Source: Garcia nutans
Lineage: Eukaryota > Streptophyta > Magnoliopsida > Malpighiales > Euphorbiaceae
NCBI GenBank assembly: GCA_947685225.1
Contig: CANTUV010000031.1
Span: 69,359,001-69,423,000 of the forward strand
Reading direction: 5' to 3'
DNA: 64,000 nt
In this document: positions 1 through 13,086 of the stretch, in pieces
How the letters are laid out: the number at the start of each line of letters is the position of its first letter
Numbering within the stretch: position 1 is the first letter of the stretch
Notes under the pieces: generated by a model
What the model saw: only the letters and a program-made list of their open reading frames with translations
The model's database searches: none
What the model was told of the DNA's origin: nothing
Position numbers and translations under genes: made by a program

Positions 1-706
1 AAAGGAGAAATTGCATGATTTACAGAGTTTTGATTATTACTTTATAATTTTACATGTAGCTACATGTTTTTTAAGAGAATTTTATAAAACTACCAATAAA
101 ATCAAAAGTTTTCACAAAAATACATCAATTATAAAAAAAAAAATTTAATTTATGCAAAAAAAAACTTATAAAATTATAAAAATACTATGTGTCAACAAAA
201 AGTTATATTATTTTTATGATTTGTATATGTTATATATATATTACAGATATAATATATATAAAAACAAATATAATTCAAAATAAAATAAATATAATTCAAA
301 ATAAATAATATATATTAATTCAAGAAATATAAATTGATAAAAATAACAAAAGAATTTACAAAAGAAAAAAATTTTCTTTTAAAGTATTTTATTGAATATG
401 TAGGTAATATAGTTCAAAAATGAAAAAACAATTCTAATATTACGATTAAACAACACACAAAATAAAAAAATAAAATTTATAAATATAAAAAGAGTTACAA
501 TCTTAATAAGATTACTCAAACACATACAAATGAATCATTATAGCTATAAATTAATACTTATATGCTTTCCTAGTTAATAAGAAAACTATAAAAAGAAAAT
601 TATTAGATATAAAGAGCAAACAAAAATTGAAATGAGAAGAAAAAAAAAGAGAAGAATGTATTAAAAAAATAAAAAATAAAAGTAAAAGTGTATATATATA
701 CATATA
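1..706. other. AT-rich intergenic DNA, no gene seen
   Basis: Very AT-rich sequence with many short A and T runs and TA-rich stretches. No open frame with protein-like composition and no RNA gene were recognised. It ends in a TA-rich tract into which the Copia element beginning near 707 appears to have inserted. Confidence 0.6.
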
Positions 707-1017
707 TATTATAAATAATTGAAGACATTAATAAATGAATATTTCTTTTTATCATCCTATTACTTTAATTATATTATCTTATCTTGTCTCTTTAATTATT
801 TTATCATTTATTTATTTTATTATCTTAATATGTATTATTTTTATTTAATTTCCAACTCTATAAATAGAGAGGGCTGTAAAGCTTTTGATGAATGAATAAT
901 AAGTGAGAAATATAAATGGTATTTCACTCTAAATTATTTCTTAAGATAATTAATTTTTAATTTTTAATTTTTAATTTTCTTTTAATTATCTATAATTTTA
1001 TCATTAATTATATAACA
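707..1017 (+). repeat. 5' LTR of the 707-7204 Copia element
   Basis: Direct repeat of 6890-7204. It shares the TATTATAAATAATTGAAG start, the TATCTTATC run, the CTATAAATAGAGAGG promoter core and the TTGATGAATGAATAATAA stretch. The two copies differ by many substitutions and small indels. The right end was placed where the two copies stop matching. Confidence 0.8.
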
Positions 1018-1384
1018 CGTTATCAGTACAATTGCTCCACATCATTAATCTACCTTCAATCTTATTTAATAAAAGATAATATTCATATATTATTCATATT
1101 TGTTTTAAATATATTTATTTACTAGTTATATTTAAATTAATAATGGACTAAAATTTTAAGTGTTAATATTCTACTATACAAATATATTTTTGCAATTGGT
1201 AAAATAAAATAAAAAAAATTCTATGATTATAATTCTTGTACATTAACTATTATTTTTAAATTTAGTTGATATGTATGATTTCTTTTATGGTCTATAGGTT
1301 TTATGTATATAATTTTTTTCATCACATGTTAATCATTTTTATAAGATTTTATTTAATGTTTTACTAACGAGAAATTTGAATAGC

Positions 1385-1385
<1 letters not shown>

Positions 1386-1424
<39 letters not shown>

Positions 1425-1431
1425 TAATAAA
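1386..1431. repeat. (AAT)n microsatellite
   Basis: About a dozen AAT/ATA units with one interruption (ATGATAATAA), in the untranslated leader of the decayed Copia element between its 5' LTR and gag. Confidence 0.85.
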
Positions 1432-1979
1432 ACTCTTGACTGGAACAAATTATACTTTTAACTATGCTATATTATATATTTTTTTCTTCTATATACATAT
1501 AATAATAAAAATGACGTAAGGGTCATATAAGTAAAAAAAATTAAAATTATATACTTATTGTATGTATATTATATACTTGTTACATATAAACTTTATATTG
1601 TTATAATTTTATAATAATAGATATATAAGTGATGCATATCAACCAAATAAATATGTTTTCATTATTACCTTTAATTAAATAACATATATACTTACACTTA
1701 TGATTTTTTATTTTTTTCTATCATCTTATATTAGTTTATACATCTATATATGCATTAATTCATTCATAATTTTTCTTTACTTTTATTCATATATTTTAAA
1801 TTATTAATATCAATTATATTTATTTCTATTTTTAAAAATTCATAAATTGTACAATATTGATAATATATAAGATTTATGTCTTTTACTTGATTTAATGTAA
1901 TTTATTATTACTTTACATAATATATTAAAAATAACGTATTAGTGACTAATTATAATTTTATTATAAAGTAATCTATGTA

Positions 1980-4900
1980 ATGTTAAACGTTACAAAGATA
2001 GAGTTTGTTGCACTTAACATATTGAGAAATAATTATTTGTCTTGGACTTTTGATGCTAAGATTTATCTTGATGTTATGAATATTAGAAATACAATTCAAG
2101 AAGAAAATGATGCATCTCTGTAGGATCGCGCAAAAGTAATGTTATTCCTTCTTCATCATCTCCATGAAGAATTAAAAGCTGAATATTTAATAGTAAAGTA
2201 CCTCTTTGAACTTTAGCAAAATTTAAAAGAAAAATTTGATCATAAAAAAAAAGTTATTCTTCCAAAGGCTCGCTATGATTGGATGCACTTGCGATTACAA
2301 GATTTTAAAACTGTTAGTAAATATAATTATGCAGTTTTTAAGATTACTTCTCAATTAAAATTATGTTGTGAGAAGATTACTTATCAAGATTTATTAGAAA
2401 TTTTTTTTTCAAGTTTTCATGCTTCGAATATGCTCATGCAGCAGCAATATCGAGAGTGATGCTTTAAAAAAATTCTGAATTGATACTATGTCTTCTTGTT
2501 GCTGAATAAAATAATGAACATTTGATGAAAAACATCAATCACGACCAACTGGGTCTAAACCATTTTCTGAAGCGAATGTTGTAATGATGAATAAGTCTGA
2601 ACAAAGTCAAAATTATGGATGTGGTCGTGGATGCGGTCGTGAACATGGTCATGGTAGAGGTGACAATAGTAATAATTAACAAAGCTATCGCAATATCAAT
2701 TTTAGAAAGATTAATGTTTATAATGAAAAAATAAGAAAGAAAAGAATTTGCAAAATAAAAATGAAGAAAATATCTGTTATAGATGTGGCATGAAAGGACA
2801 TTGGTCTCATACTTGTCGTATATCTAAACATCTTGTGAATCTTTACTAAGCTTCTATAAAAGGGAAAGAAAAAATTATGTAGATCAATTTTTTAAAATAT
2901 AATGATCAAATTGATTCCACACATCTTGATGTTTCAGACTTTTTTGAAAATACTGATGGAAAAACTGATAATTTAATGATTGATAAAAATTTCCATTTTA
3001 ATGCCCATATTGATTAATGTATTTTCAATATCACATGTTTTTAATTGTTTATTTTTCAAGTATGTTAAGTTTAATATTAAGTGTATTTTTATTTTTAATA
3101 TTTAAGTGCTTTTTTATTTTTAATTTTAGCTCTATGTATTTTGTAGAAATACATTAAATAAAAATATTATGACTTATGTATAATATTTTTATTTTGAAGA
3201 AAATAAAATTATCCAGTCACTTAGTTGGTGCTGGTGGAGATTTATGCCTGATAAACAGTGCAACAACACATACTATACTAAAAGATAGAGTATATTTTTT
3301 TCATATTCAATTAAATAAGGCTAATATTAATATAATTTTTGGTGCTGCAAATTTAATTGAAGATTCCAGAAGAGTCCATATTATATTATTCAAAGTCACA
3401 AAATTAATAATAAATGATGTATTGCTATCTAATAAATCAAAAAAAATCTTCTAAATTTTAGAGATATACGTCTCAATGATTATCATATTGAGACCAAAGA
3501 TGAAAATAACAAATAATATCTTTATATTACATCTACAATCTTAGGACAAAAGCATGTAATAGAGAAATTACCAGCATTTTCTTCTGAATTATATTACACA
3601 TAAATACATCCAATAGAATCTAATATTGCAATTAACCATACATTAATTAACTCAAGAAATTTTATTTTATGGCATGATCGTTTAGGTTATCCTGGAGCTA
3701 TAATGATGATAAGAATTATAGAACATTCATATGAGTACCCTTTAAAGAACTAGAAGATTTTTTCATCAAGTGAATTTTCATATATTGCTTGTGCACAAAA
3801 AAAATTAATTACTAGACCATCTCAAAATAAATTGGATTTGAATCTCCTCAGTTTTTAGAACGAATTCATGGAGATATATGTAAGCCTATCATTTCATCTT
3901 GTAGTCCTTTTCGATATTTTATGGTTTTAATAGATTTCTATAAGATGGTCATATGTTTGTTTATTGTCTGCTTACAATGTTGCATTTGTGAGACTATTAG
4001 CACAAATCATCAAATTACGAGCATAATTTTCAGATTATATAATTAAAAAAATTCGTCTTGATAATGCAGGAGAATTTACATACCAATCATTTAATGATTA
4101 TTGTATATCAATTAGAATTACAGTTGAGCACCCTGTGGCTCACACTCATACATAAAGTGGTTTAGCATAATCTTTTATAAAACGACTTCAATTAATTGCT
4201 AGATCATTACTTATGAGGACAAAACTACCTAGTTCAGCTTTGAGATATAGTATATTACATGTAGCAGTGCTAACCAAAACTAGACCAACTGCTTATCATG
4301 AATTTTTTCTATTACAACTTGTATCTGGTTATGAGCCCAATATTTTTCATTTGAGAATTTTTAGTTGTGCAATATATATTCTGATTGCTCCACCACAACG
4401 TATACAAATAGGTCCACAAAGGCGACTAGGAATTTATGTTGGTTTTGAATCACTGTCAATTATAAGGTATCTTGAACCAATGACAGGTGATATTTTTACA
4501 ACACGGTTTGCTGATTGTTAATTTAATGAGATTATGTTCCCAACATTAGGGAAAGAAAAAGCAAAATTAGAAAGACAAGATATTTCATGGAATGCATCAT
4601 CAATCTCTTATTATGATCATCGAACAAATAGAAGTGAATTTGAAGTTAATAAAATTATTCATTTGTAAAATATTACAAATCAATTGTCAGACGCATTCAC
4701 TAATACAAAAGGATAACTAAATCACATGTACTAGCATTAAATGCTCCTGCTCGAATTGATTTTACGAATGAAAAATCTATCACTATCCCTGTGGATGTGT
4801 TTGGTATACGCCAGAAGCATGGTAGACTGATTGGTTTCAAAGATAAAAATTCTAGAAATAAAAGGGAGCAAAATAAACAAGTTAATACTTCTGAAATTAA

Positions 4901-6750
4901 TATACCAGAAGATATGGTAGTACAAAAATAAATAATAAACACGACTGATCAAATACCTCCAACAAAGAAACAATCGCATGAAAATAATGAAATTATGAAA
5001 AATCCTAAAAAATGAAGAGATCTCAAGAAGTTATGTTTATACGAGAGAGACATGGAGTCAAGATAAAGTTATCATTGATCAAAAGTTTGCATATACAATA
5101 GCTATTAATATTATAAATGGAAGCAATGATCTAGAACTAAAATCCATTGAAGAATGTCGATATCGAAGTGATTGGCCAAAATAGAAGGATATTATTCAAG
5201 CAGAATCAAATTCGCTTGCAAAGCGAGAAGTCTTTAGACCAGTAATCCTAACATCTGAAAATATAAAATGTTGATCATAATTGGGTGTTTGTGTGAAAAC
5301 GAAATGAAAACAATGAGATTGTAAGATATAAGGCACGACTTGTAGCTTAATATTTCTTGCAGAGACTAGGAATTGATTATGAAGAAACATATTCTTCTAT
5401 GGTGGATGCAATAACTCTTAGATTTTTTAATAAGCTTGGCAGTTTCTGAAGGACTTCACATGGGTCTTATGGATGTTGTGATAGCTTATTTATATGGATC
5501 ACTTGATAGTGATATTTACATGAGAGTCCCTGAAGGACTAAAAATACCTGAAATATTTAATTTATTACCTAAAAAAAAATGTTCAATCAAGTTGCGAAGA
5601 TCTTTATATGAGCTAAAATAATATAGAAGAATGTGGTATAATCATCTCAGTAAATATTTGTTAAAGCAATGATACGTGAATAATCCTATTAGCCTATGTA
5701 TTTTTATTAAAAAAATTAAAATTTGAACTTGCCATTATTACAGTATATGTTGATGATTTAAACATTATTGGGACTCCTGATGAGCTTGAAGGAGCTGTAA
5801 CACTTTTAAAGAAAAAAATTTAAAATGAAAGACCTTGGAAGGATAACATTTTATCTTTGTCTACAAGTTGAACATGTATCAAATGAAATTTTGATGCATC
5901 AATCAAATTATATAGAAAAAGTGTTAAAACGATTTAATATGGATAAAACTGACCTAATGAGTTCTCCAATAGTTATTCGATCTCTTGATGTAAAAAAGAT
6001 CCATTTCATCTTAAAGAAGATAATAAAGAGATTCTTAGTTCTGAAGTATCATATCTTAGTGCACTTGGTGTATTAATGTATCTAGCTAATAATACAAGAC
6101 CAGATATAACTTTCTCAATTAATTTATTAGCAAAATATAGTTCTACAACAATACAAAAGACACTGAAATTGTGTTAAACATATATTTTGTTATCTTTGTG
6201 AAACTACTGACTTGAGATTATTTTATTCAAAGCAATTAAAATTCAAATTAATTGGATTTGCAGATGATGGATATTTATCTGATCTGCATAAAGGATGATC
6301 ACAAATAAGATATTTATTTTTATACGGTGGTACTGCAATATTTTGGCACTCAACAAAATAAATGATCATTGCTACATCTTCAAATTATGCAGAAATTATT
6401 GTAATTTATGAAGCAAGTCGTGAATGTGTGTGGTTATGATTATTGGTTCAACATATTCATGACACATATAATCTCTCATCTACTGAAAGAAACCCAACAA
6501 TTTTGTACGAAGATAATGTTGCGTGTATTGCTTAATTAAAAGGAGACTATATTAAAGGTGATAAAACTAAATATATCTAACCAAAATTCTTTTTCACGCA
6601 TGAACTCCAGAAGAAAAGTAGAAATTAGATGTTTATCAGATTCGCTCAAGTAAAAATTTAGCGGATTTATTAACAAAAGCTTTATCAATAACGGCATTTG
6701 AAACGCTAGTTTATAAGATTGACATACGTCGACTTAGAAATGTTCATTAA
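1980..6750 (+). pseudogene. Copia gag-pol polyprotein, decayed
   Basis: The remains are read across several frames. Gag starts at the ATG at 1980 with a conserved YLSW-type segment. A CCHC zinc knuckle (CYRCGMKGHWSHTC) lies at 2775-2816. The protease segment (about 3230-3290) has NSATTHTIL where related elements have DSATTHTIL, so the catalytic Asp is replaced by Asn. The integrase zinc-region segment WHDRLGYPG lies near 3670. Reverse transcriptase carries YVDDLNIIGT near 5743. RNase H runs to the stop at 6750. Numerous in-frame stops and frameshifts make it non-coding. In life the polyprotein would package, reverse-transcribe and integrate the element. Confidence 0.85.
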
Positions 6751-6889
6751 TACAAGGAGAAAGAAAATATGTATATACTATATTAAGAATATTGTACTCT
6801 TTTTTCTTCACTAGATTTTTTTTACATGATTTTTACCTAATAAAATTTTAGTGAGACATATTCTTAATAGAGAAATATCCAAAGGGGAG

Positions 6890-7204
6890 TATTATAAATA
6901 ATTGAAGATATTAATAAGTGAATATTTTTTTCATCCTGTCACTTTAATTATATTATCTTATCTTCTAATTATTGTATCTTATCTCTTTAATTATTTTATC
7001 ACTTTATTTATTTTATTTTCTTAATAATTAATATGTAATATTTTTATGTAATTTTTAATTCTATAAATAGAGAGGTTATAAAACTTTTGATGAATGAATA
7101 ATAAATAAAATATATAAGCGATATCTCTCTCTAAATTATTTTTTAAAATAATTATTTTTTAATTTTTTAATTATCTATAATTTTATTATTATTTATATAA
7201 AATA
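6890..7204 (+). repeat. 3' LTR of the 707-7204 Copia element
   Basis: Partner of the repeat at 707-1017, preceded directly by the purine-rich AAAGGGGAG. Its right end runs into a (TA)n tract at 7205-7220, which hides any target-site duplication. Confidence 0.8.
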
Positions 7205-7408
7205 TATATATATATATTACTTTTAAAAATAAAATTTAAAAAATAGGAATCCATCTCATTTTTTCTTTTGATTTTGACAAATAAACCACACATGGTAATT
7301 TGTTATTTTATTTAGGTCAAAACCGCGTTGAGAACGTCCAGTCCATCCTTTTTCTCCAACTGCTAACGTCTCCAATTTCACTCCAGACAAGGTAGAGCAT
7401 ATTCCGAG

Positions 7409-7440
7409 CACGTGTAAGATACTCGTGCGAGAATCACGTG
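7409..7440. promoter_or_regulatory. Two CACGTG G-box motifs upstream of the bromodomain gene
   Basis: Perfect CACGTG palindromes lie at 7409-7414 and 7435-7440, 26 bp apart and about 110-140 bp before the start codon. CACGTG is the core bound by plant bZIP and bHLH factors. Function is inferred from motif and position only. Confidence 0.4.
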
Positions 7441-7505
7441 CAACGCATGCTCCTATCTTCTAAAAATTAAAATAAAAAATAAAAATAACACCCTGTTTGT
7501 TAGTT

Positions 7506-7506
7506 A

Positions 7507-7537
<31 letters not shown>

Positions 7538-7539
7538 GG
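7506..7539. repeat. GA-rich microsatellite in the 5' leader
   Basis: Almost perfect (GA)n with one CA interruption, ending 9 bp before the ATG at 7548. GA/CT repeats are common in plant 5' leaders and core promoters. Here it probably lies in the 5' UTR. Confidence 0.8.
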
Positions 7540-7547
7540 AAGGAAAA

Positions 7548-10500
7548 ATGGGTAAGATAGTGGAGAAGAAGAAGAAGAAGAAAGGCCGTCCTTCTCTGTT
7601 AGATCTTCAAAAACGCACTCTTAAACAACAACAAGAACAACAGCAGCAGCAACAGCAAAACCAGCAAAAACAAAATCAAATTCGAAATTTCTCCAATTCC
7701 AAAACTTCAACCCTTCACTCTTCCCATAATTACAAGTCTGCCACTCCTACTCCTCTCCGTCGATCCACTCGCCGTAACCCCACCCCTTCTTCTCCGGAAA
7801 CCCAATCCCATCACTCTGAACATGATGACGATGACGCCGTGCTTCAATTGAATGTGAAGAAGCGTAGAGAGAAGAAGCTTAAGCTTGTCCTCAAATTACC
7901 TTCTTCTCAAAAATCGGACCTTGATTCGGCGTCGCTTAACTCTAATGGGTCGGATTGTAACGCTGAGGAAGATAAGGGTACGGTGTCGTATAATAAAAAG
8001 CGGAAAATCAATGCGATCGCTGATGGATCTGGGTCTGGTGTCAGTGATAAGGTACTCCAATGAGTCTACTTCTATTTATTTTTTTTCTTAAAAATGATGA
8101 AAAGGTGAGTATTTATTTGAGATAAATTCAGCTTTTTTTCAAATTATGTTATTTTTGGAATGGAAAAAGCGCGAACATTTGAAAAAAAAAAAGAAAGTGG
8201 AGGTTTAAATGTGTATTTCTTTGACGTGATTAAGGAACTCCTTGAATTGCGTGCCTTTGTAATGGAATTTCTAGAATTTCAGTGAAAGTGTTTGACTTGG
8301 TCTGGCCTTTTTTTCCCCTGAAAATGGGTATTTGTTATATTTGATGGATGCGAATTTATTCCGTCTCTTATGAGCTGAAATAACAATTTTGAATTTTTGA
8401 CTGTCATATCTAAATAAAAAGTATAAATTTGTCTTTTCTTAAGTTATCATTCGCAGTTTTATTTTTATTTTTTTCCTTTTTTATTTTAGATACTTTGCCT
8501 TTTCATTGCTATACTTTGCTAACGGTTCTTCATCCATTATTGTTCTTCTAGTAAAGAATGGAATAATTATTTTTATTGTTTTTCTAATTTATGTTAATTT
8601 GTTTTGTTTTTGTTTTTATATTTCCAGGCTGAGAAATCTGTTTCTGGCGCAAACCCCACAAAAAATGTTCAAGGTTTGTAATTTGTTGATGATTTGGTAT
8701 ACCCATTTGCTTAAAAGGGTCAAATTTGGCAACTTCTTAGTTTGATAATGTGGGGTTTGTTCACCTGTATATGTGCAGATTCGGGACCCTCAACACCTTT
8801 ACCTGATAAAAAGCTGTTACTGTTCATTATCGAGAGGCTTCAAAAGTGTGTGTTCAGTTTCTCTCTTTGTTTTCCATTTATGTTTCATTCTATGATCCTT
8901 TCCACTGAAGTGATCTTTTTTTTTCTTTGAATAAATTTAATTGCAGGAAGGACACATATGGTGTTTTCTCTGAGCCAGTAGACCCCAATGAGGTTTGTTT
9001 GTTTGACATCTTGTTCGATGAATGCATTTAAGCTTTTAGACTCTTATCCATGCATTTTAACTTGGCATTTTCTGTTGATGATTTCTTATGCAGCTTCCAG
9101 ATTACCATGAAGTCATTGAGCATCCAATGGATTTTGCAACTGTCAGGAAGAATCTTTCTAGTGGGGTTTATTCCAGCTTGGAACAATTTGAGGTTGGTTC
9201 ATGAACTTGTGATTATATCTTTTAACTGTCATTCCTATTTGGTTTTGTTTGTTAGTTGCTTTAGATGTTCTATATTTGCATTTTTTTTAAATTAATGCTG
9301 TTGGTTGTTGTGTTTTCTGCTATCGGAACTGAATGAATACTGGATTAATATTTTTCTGAATCCAAACTTGTCGCCTAATTCCAATTAGGAATGCATGACA
9401 TCATGCATTCTATTCTGGAGTGTAATCATCCATGGTTTGTTGTTGCATGTCAAGTATCCCTCTATTTAAGTGGGTGGAATTCATTTATTTATTTATTTTT
9501 ATTTTATTCTAAATGGGGCTTTTTAATTGTTCCTTTAGAAGGATGCAAAGGTCACTTGGAGGGACTAAGTAACTAGTGATTTAGGATTTTATGGGCATGC
9601 CACCAGATCAGTACTTCTCCATGGAATGAATAATTGCTGGCTGTTTCTTGGGTTCATGCTGTTTTTGTGAAGGGCACTTTTGTTTTACGATAAATTGTCT
9701 ATTTGTAATTTTTTGCTCAATCCATATATAGAGCTTAAGAGTATTTTATTGATTGAGAATTCATGTTCTTACCACAGATATTATATTTATTTAAAGGGTT
9801 ATACTTGTTTATACAAATCTATTCCTTGAAAATTTATCATAAGTTGATCAATCATTATGGTGATTACCTGTCAATAGTTTTTTATACTCAGATAACTTGT
9901 TACATTAGGCGAACGGTCATTGGACATTCAGTGCCGAACTATAAGAATTAAGATCACACAAAAGAACAAATATGTAAGATGCTAAACAAAGGTGCCAACA
10001 TGACATGCAAAACTCTGTGCTCTGCTCGATTACATGGATAAATGCCACAAATATCAAGATAGCTAATGCTTATTTAACATAAACAAACAAGGAATGATTT
10101 GAGGTTAAGCCTTGATGCAATTGTACGGTGTTTCCTTTGTAACCTTTCAGTCATAAGTTCAAACCACAAAATAAGTAGCTCCCTCGTAATTGAATGATCT
10201 CAAGTTCTATCTAACGATGGTTTATTGAAGTTGAACAAAGCAAAGGTCAAGGTTTTTTCGTATTTATGTCCAATAGAATCTGATTGAACAAAAAAAATTC
10301 ATTCATTTCTATTTTGAAATGCTTATACAATGCACAAATAAAGGTTGAGCAATGGAGTGTTCAACTTCCTTTGAGGTTTCTTCTAGGAAGGGAATTGGGT
10401 TTTAGATGTATACATAGGGAAAGCCATGTGCAATGAAAAATGCAAGCACGGCTTAACTTATTGTTTCTGATTATGGCTATCTTCATTTAGTTGAGCAATT

Positions 10501-13086
10501 GATGGAAGATCCACTTGTAATATTATGGCCTTTTTTTGTCAAGTTGAGGGTGGCTGCTTAGTGCTTACTATTGCTGCACTAGACTGTATTGTTTTGTAGG
10601 AAATGTTATTATTGCACTCTATCTCTGTCTGAGGGAGTTTTCAGGAAGAGTTATAATCTCTAGAGCATAGAACATCTCAACTGTTGTGATGCTTCATAGG
10701 GCTTGGTCCATAGAGGGCAATCATAAAGTTTTATCACACCTTTATTTCTCTCACTGACAGGTCGAGTATCCTTTCTTTTTTTGTCATTGACATTTTAAAT
10801 GGTTACTTGGTCAATTCACTTGAAAGGGTCTGTTTGAAATACGTATTCATGTGCAAGTGTCTGTAAAGAGATTATTGGATTTATGAATACATAAAACATT
10901 TTATTCCTACTCTTTCCCTGAAATGAATTATATAGTAATCCAATTCATTGAAATAGTTAATCACAATTCAGTGCCTTTGGTTTGGTGGCCCTTTACTTGA
11001 ATTTAGTAACTTAACTGCTACAGGAAATCAGTCCATACACTCAGAAGCTGGAGTAGGCTTATGTAACAATCTAAATGATGTTCTGAAACAATTTTACATT
11101 TTTATTTGAGTCTGTGAGGGGGAAACTGAAGTTCATCTTATTGTCTTGCAGAAAGATGTTTTCTTAATATGTTCGAATGCAATGCAGTATAATGCCCCAG
11201 ATACCATATATTTTAGACAGGTATAATTAGCTTCTTAACTTTTAAATTTGCTATTGTTCATCCATGTGGAATGTTTCCTGAATTTCTGTTCTTTCCAGGC
11301 ACGATCTATAAAAGAGCTGGCAAAAAAGAACTTTGAAAATTTGAGGCAAGACAGTGATGATAATGAGCCAGAACCTAAAATAGTGAGGAGAGGTAGACCA
11401 CCAACCAAGAATATTAAAAAACCACCAGGCAGGCCTTCAGTGGAGCATGCTGGTTCAGAGTTTTCCTTGGACGCAACTCTTGCTGCAGGTAGAGAGAATA
11501 CCATCTGGTCCAGTAATGATCTGAGAAAAGGACCTAATGTTTCAGAAAAGTCTATCATTCCAGATTCATCAGGGCGATCTCATGGTTCTCGCAATGATGC
11601 ATATTGGTTGACGGACAACAAATTTGAGAGGAATGAAGAAACGGCAGGTTTGAAACTTTAATGTCTGTCCTCTTTTTTTTTGGCTTCCTCTCCTTCTGGT
11701 CTATACGATCTGAGAAAAGGACCTCTCGTCTTTCAGACAATGGGAAGTTGACACATTTTTACTTGTATTTCAGGTTCTATATTTAAGGGTAATTCAATGA
11801 AGTGTGGGAAAAAGCAATTTACACATGATGAGAATAGGCGTAATACATACAAACAATCATCAGCTGGTGGTCGGGAGCCATCTGTGTTGACTACTTTTGA
11901 TTCAGAGAGGAAGCAGCTAATGGCTGTAAGTTTCATATTGGCATTATCTACTTTTCTTTGGAATATCATTGTCAAAATGTCCAAATTCCCACTCCCAACC
12001 CTCTTTGCACGTACTGCTGTGTCATTTTCAGAGACCAGTTTTTATGGGGCATCTTAGCTGACCCTTTGGTTGGTCTGCTGATGTTGCTTACATATGAATC
12101 AGGTAGCTCTTCTGACAGAGCATGGTTATGCAAGGAGCTTAGCTCGATTTGCTGCAAATATTGGGACAGTTGCATGGAAAATTGCTTCAAGAAAGATAGA
12201 AAGGTCTTTGCCACCTGGAGTTAAGTTTGGCCCTGGATGGGTTGGAGAAAATGACATCCCACCACAGAGGGAATGGCTTGTTTCTTCACCCCCTCAAGGT
12301 CTGCCGTCATCATCACAGCCTCTCTCTCTTCCTGCAGATTGTATGGCTGCCACATCTGGCATTGACTCAAAAGAAAAACTTTCAGAAAAACCAGAAAATA
12401 ATGTGCCAGACAGTCAGGTATTTACTTTTCAATCAGCTTCAGTTGGGCAATTAAGGAGCGCCCTTTCTCCATCTAGCACATCCTCTGCATCTCTTGGAGC
12501 TGCAAGTAAATCTGAAACTTGCATGGAAAGAGCAGAGGTAGTTGAGGGGTTGAATTCACATGGTGGTTTTAACACACCGAACAATAAAGCAAGTATGATT
12601 AGGCCAATGCCTCCTATTCAGATTTATCAGAACCGTGTAGTTCACCCTGGAATTAATGGTTTCAATGGCACGTATGGGTTTAATCTTGCAGCCCAGATGG
12701 GAAAACTAGTTGGGGCTGCCAGGCCTGCTGGAACTAATTTTCATTCATCTCAGATGATTGACAGATTCTCTAGGACTAATACTAACTTCACCCAACCAGC
12801 TAGAGAAAACAGCTTGAACTCAGAAAATCCAAGGCATTCTAATGCAATAATTTCCAGTGGGATACCGCCATCTGGGAATGAGGAACCAGACGCCCAAATC
12901 TCTGGGCTTGAATCCCAACCATCCCGGCAAGTGTTGCCACAACAACCAAAACCAGATCCAAGGTTGTCACCGCAACAAAAATCAGATTCAGTCCCACCTG
13001 ACCTGAAAGTTAGATTTCAATCTCTTGGTTCTCCTAGTTCTAGCCGTGTTGATTCAGCACAGCCAGATTTAGCATTGCAGCTTTAA
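7548..13086 (+). CDS. Bromodomain and AT-hook protein (BRD1/BRD2/BRD13 type)
   Basis: Nine exons give an unbroken 771-residue frame: 7548-8051, 8628-8673, 8779-8845, 8947-8992, 9094-9192, 11152-11220, 11299-11647, 11774-11925, 12103-13086. All introns are GT-AG and the phases agree. The N-terminus is lysine-rich (KKKKKKGRPSLLDLQKR) followed by a glutamine tract. The bromodomain covers about residues 196-285: YGVFSEPVDP in the ZA loop, PDYHEVIEHPMDF, and YNAPDT with the acetyl-lysine-binding Asn268. Two AT-hook cores follow, RGRPP (308-312) and PGRPS (320-324). A conserved segment beginning TEHGYARSLARFAANIG opens the last exon, and the tail is Ser/Pro/Gln-rich. Family members are nuclear readers of acetylated histones in plant SWI/SNF complexes. 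This role is from family knowledge. It is intact and likely functional. The start is the first ATG after the GA leader. Confidence 0.92.
9193..11151 (+). other. Large intron 5 of the bromodomain gene
   Basis: This 1.96-kb intron splits the bromodomain between LEQFE and KDVFL. All other introns are between 76 and 576 bp. It has no protein-like ORF and I recognise no transposon in it. Confidence 0.8.

Larger units (their letters stand above)
707..7204 (+). mobile_element. Degenerate Ty1/Copia LTR retrotransposon
   Basis: Two related direct repeats, 707-1017 and 6890-7204, flank a decayed gag-pol region. Both begin TATTATAAATAATTGAAG and contain a TATA-like CTATAAATAGAGAGG promoter core. A purine run, AAAGGGGAG (6881-6889), precedes the right repeat as a polypurine tract. 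The sequence after the left repeat (CGTTATCAG, from 1018) is where the primer-binding site should lie. Domain order is gag, zinc knuckle, protease, integrase, reverse transcriptase, RNase H, which is the Copia order. The flanks are TA-rich, so a target duplication cannot be proved. Many stops and frameshifts, and clearly diverged LTRs, show an old dead copy. Confidence 0.85.

Noticed and set aside
11235..11558. 107-codon minus-strand ORF
   Set aside because: It is the antisense shadow of bromodomain gene exon 7, which has conserved + strand coding and consistent splice phases.
12418..12438. A mini-intron CAG|GTATTTAC...AATCAG| in the last bromodomain exon
   Set aside because: At about 19 bp it is too short for a plant intron, and the frame reads through without a stop.
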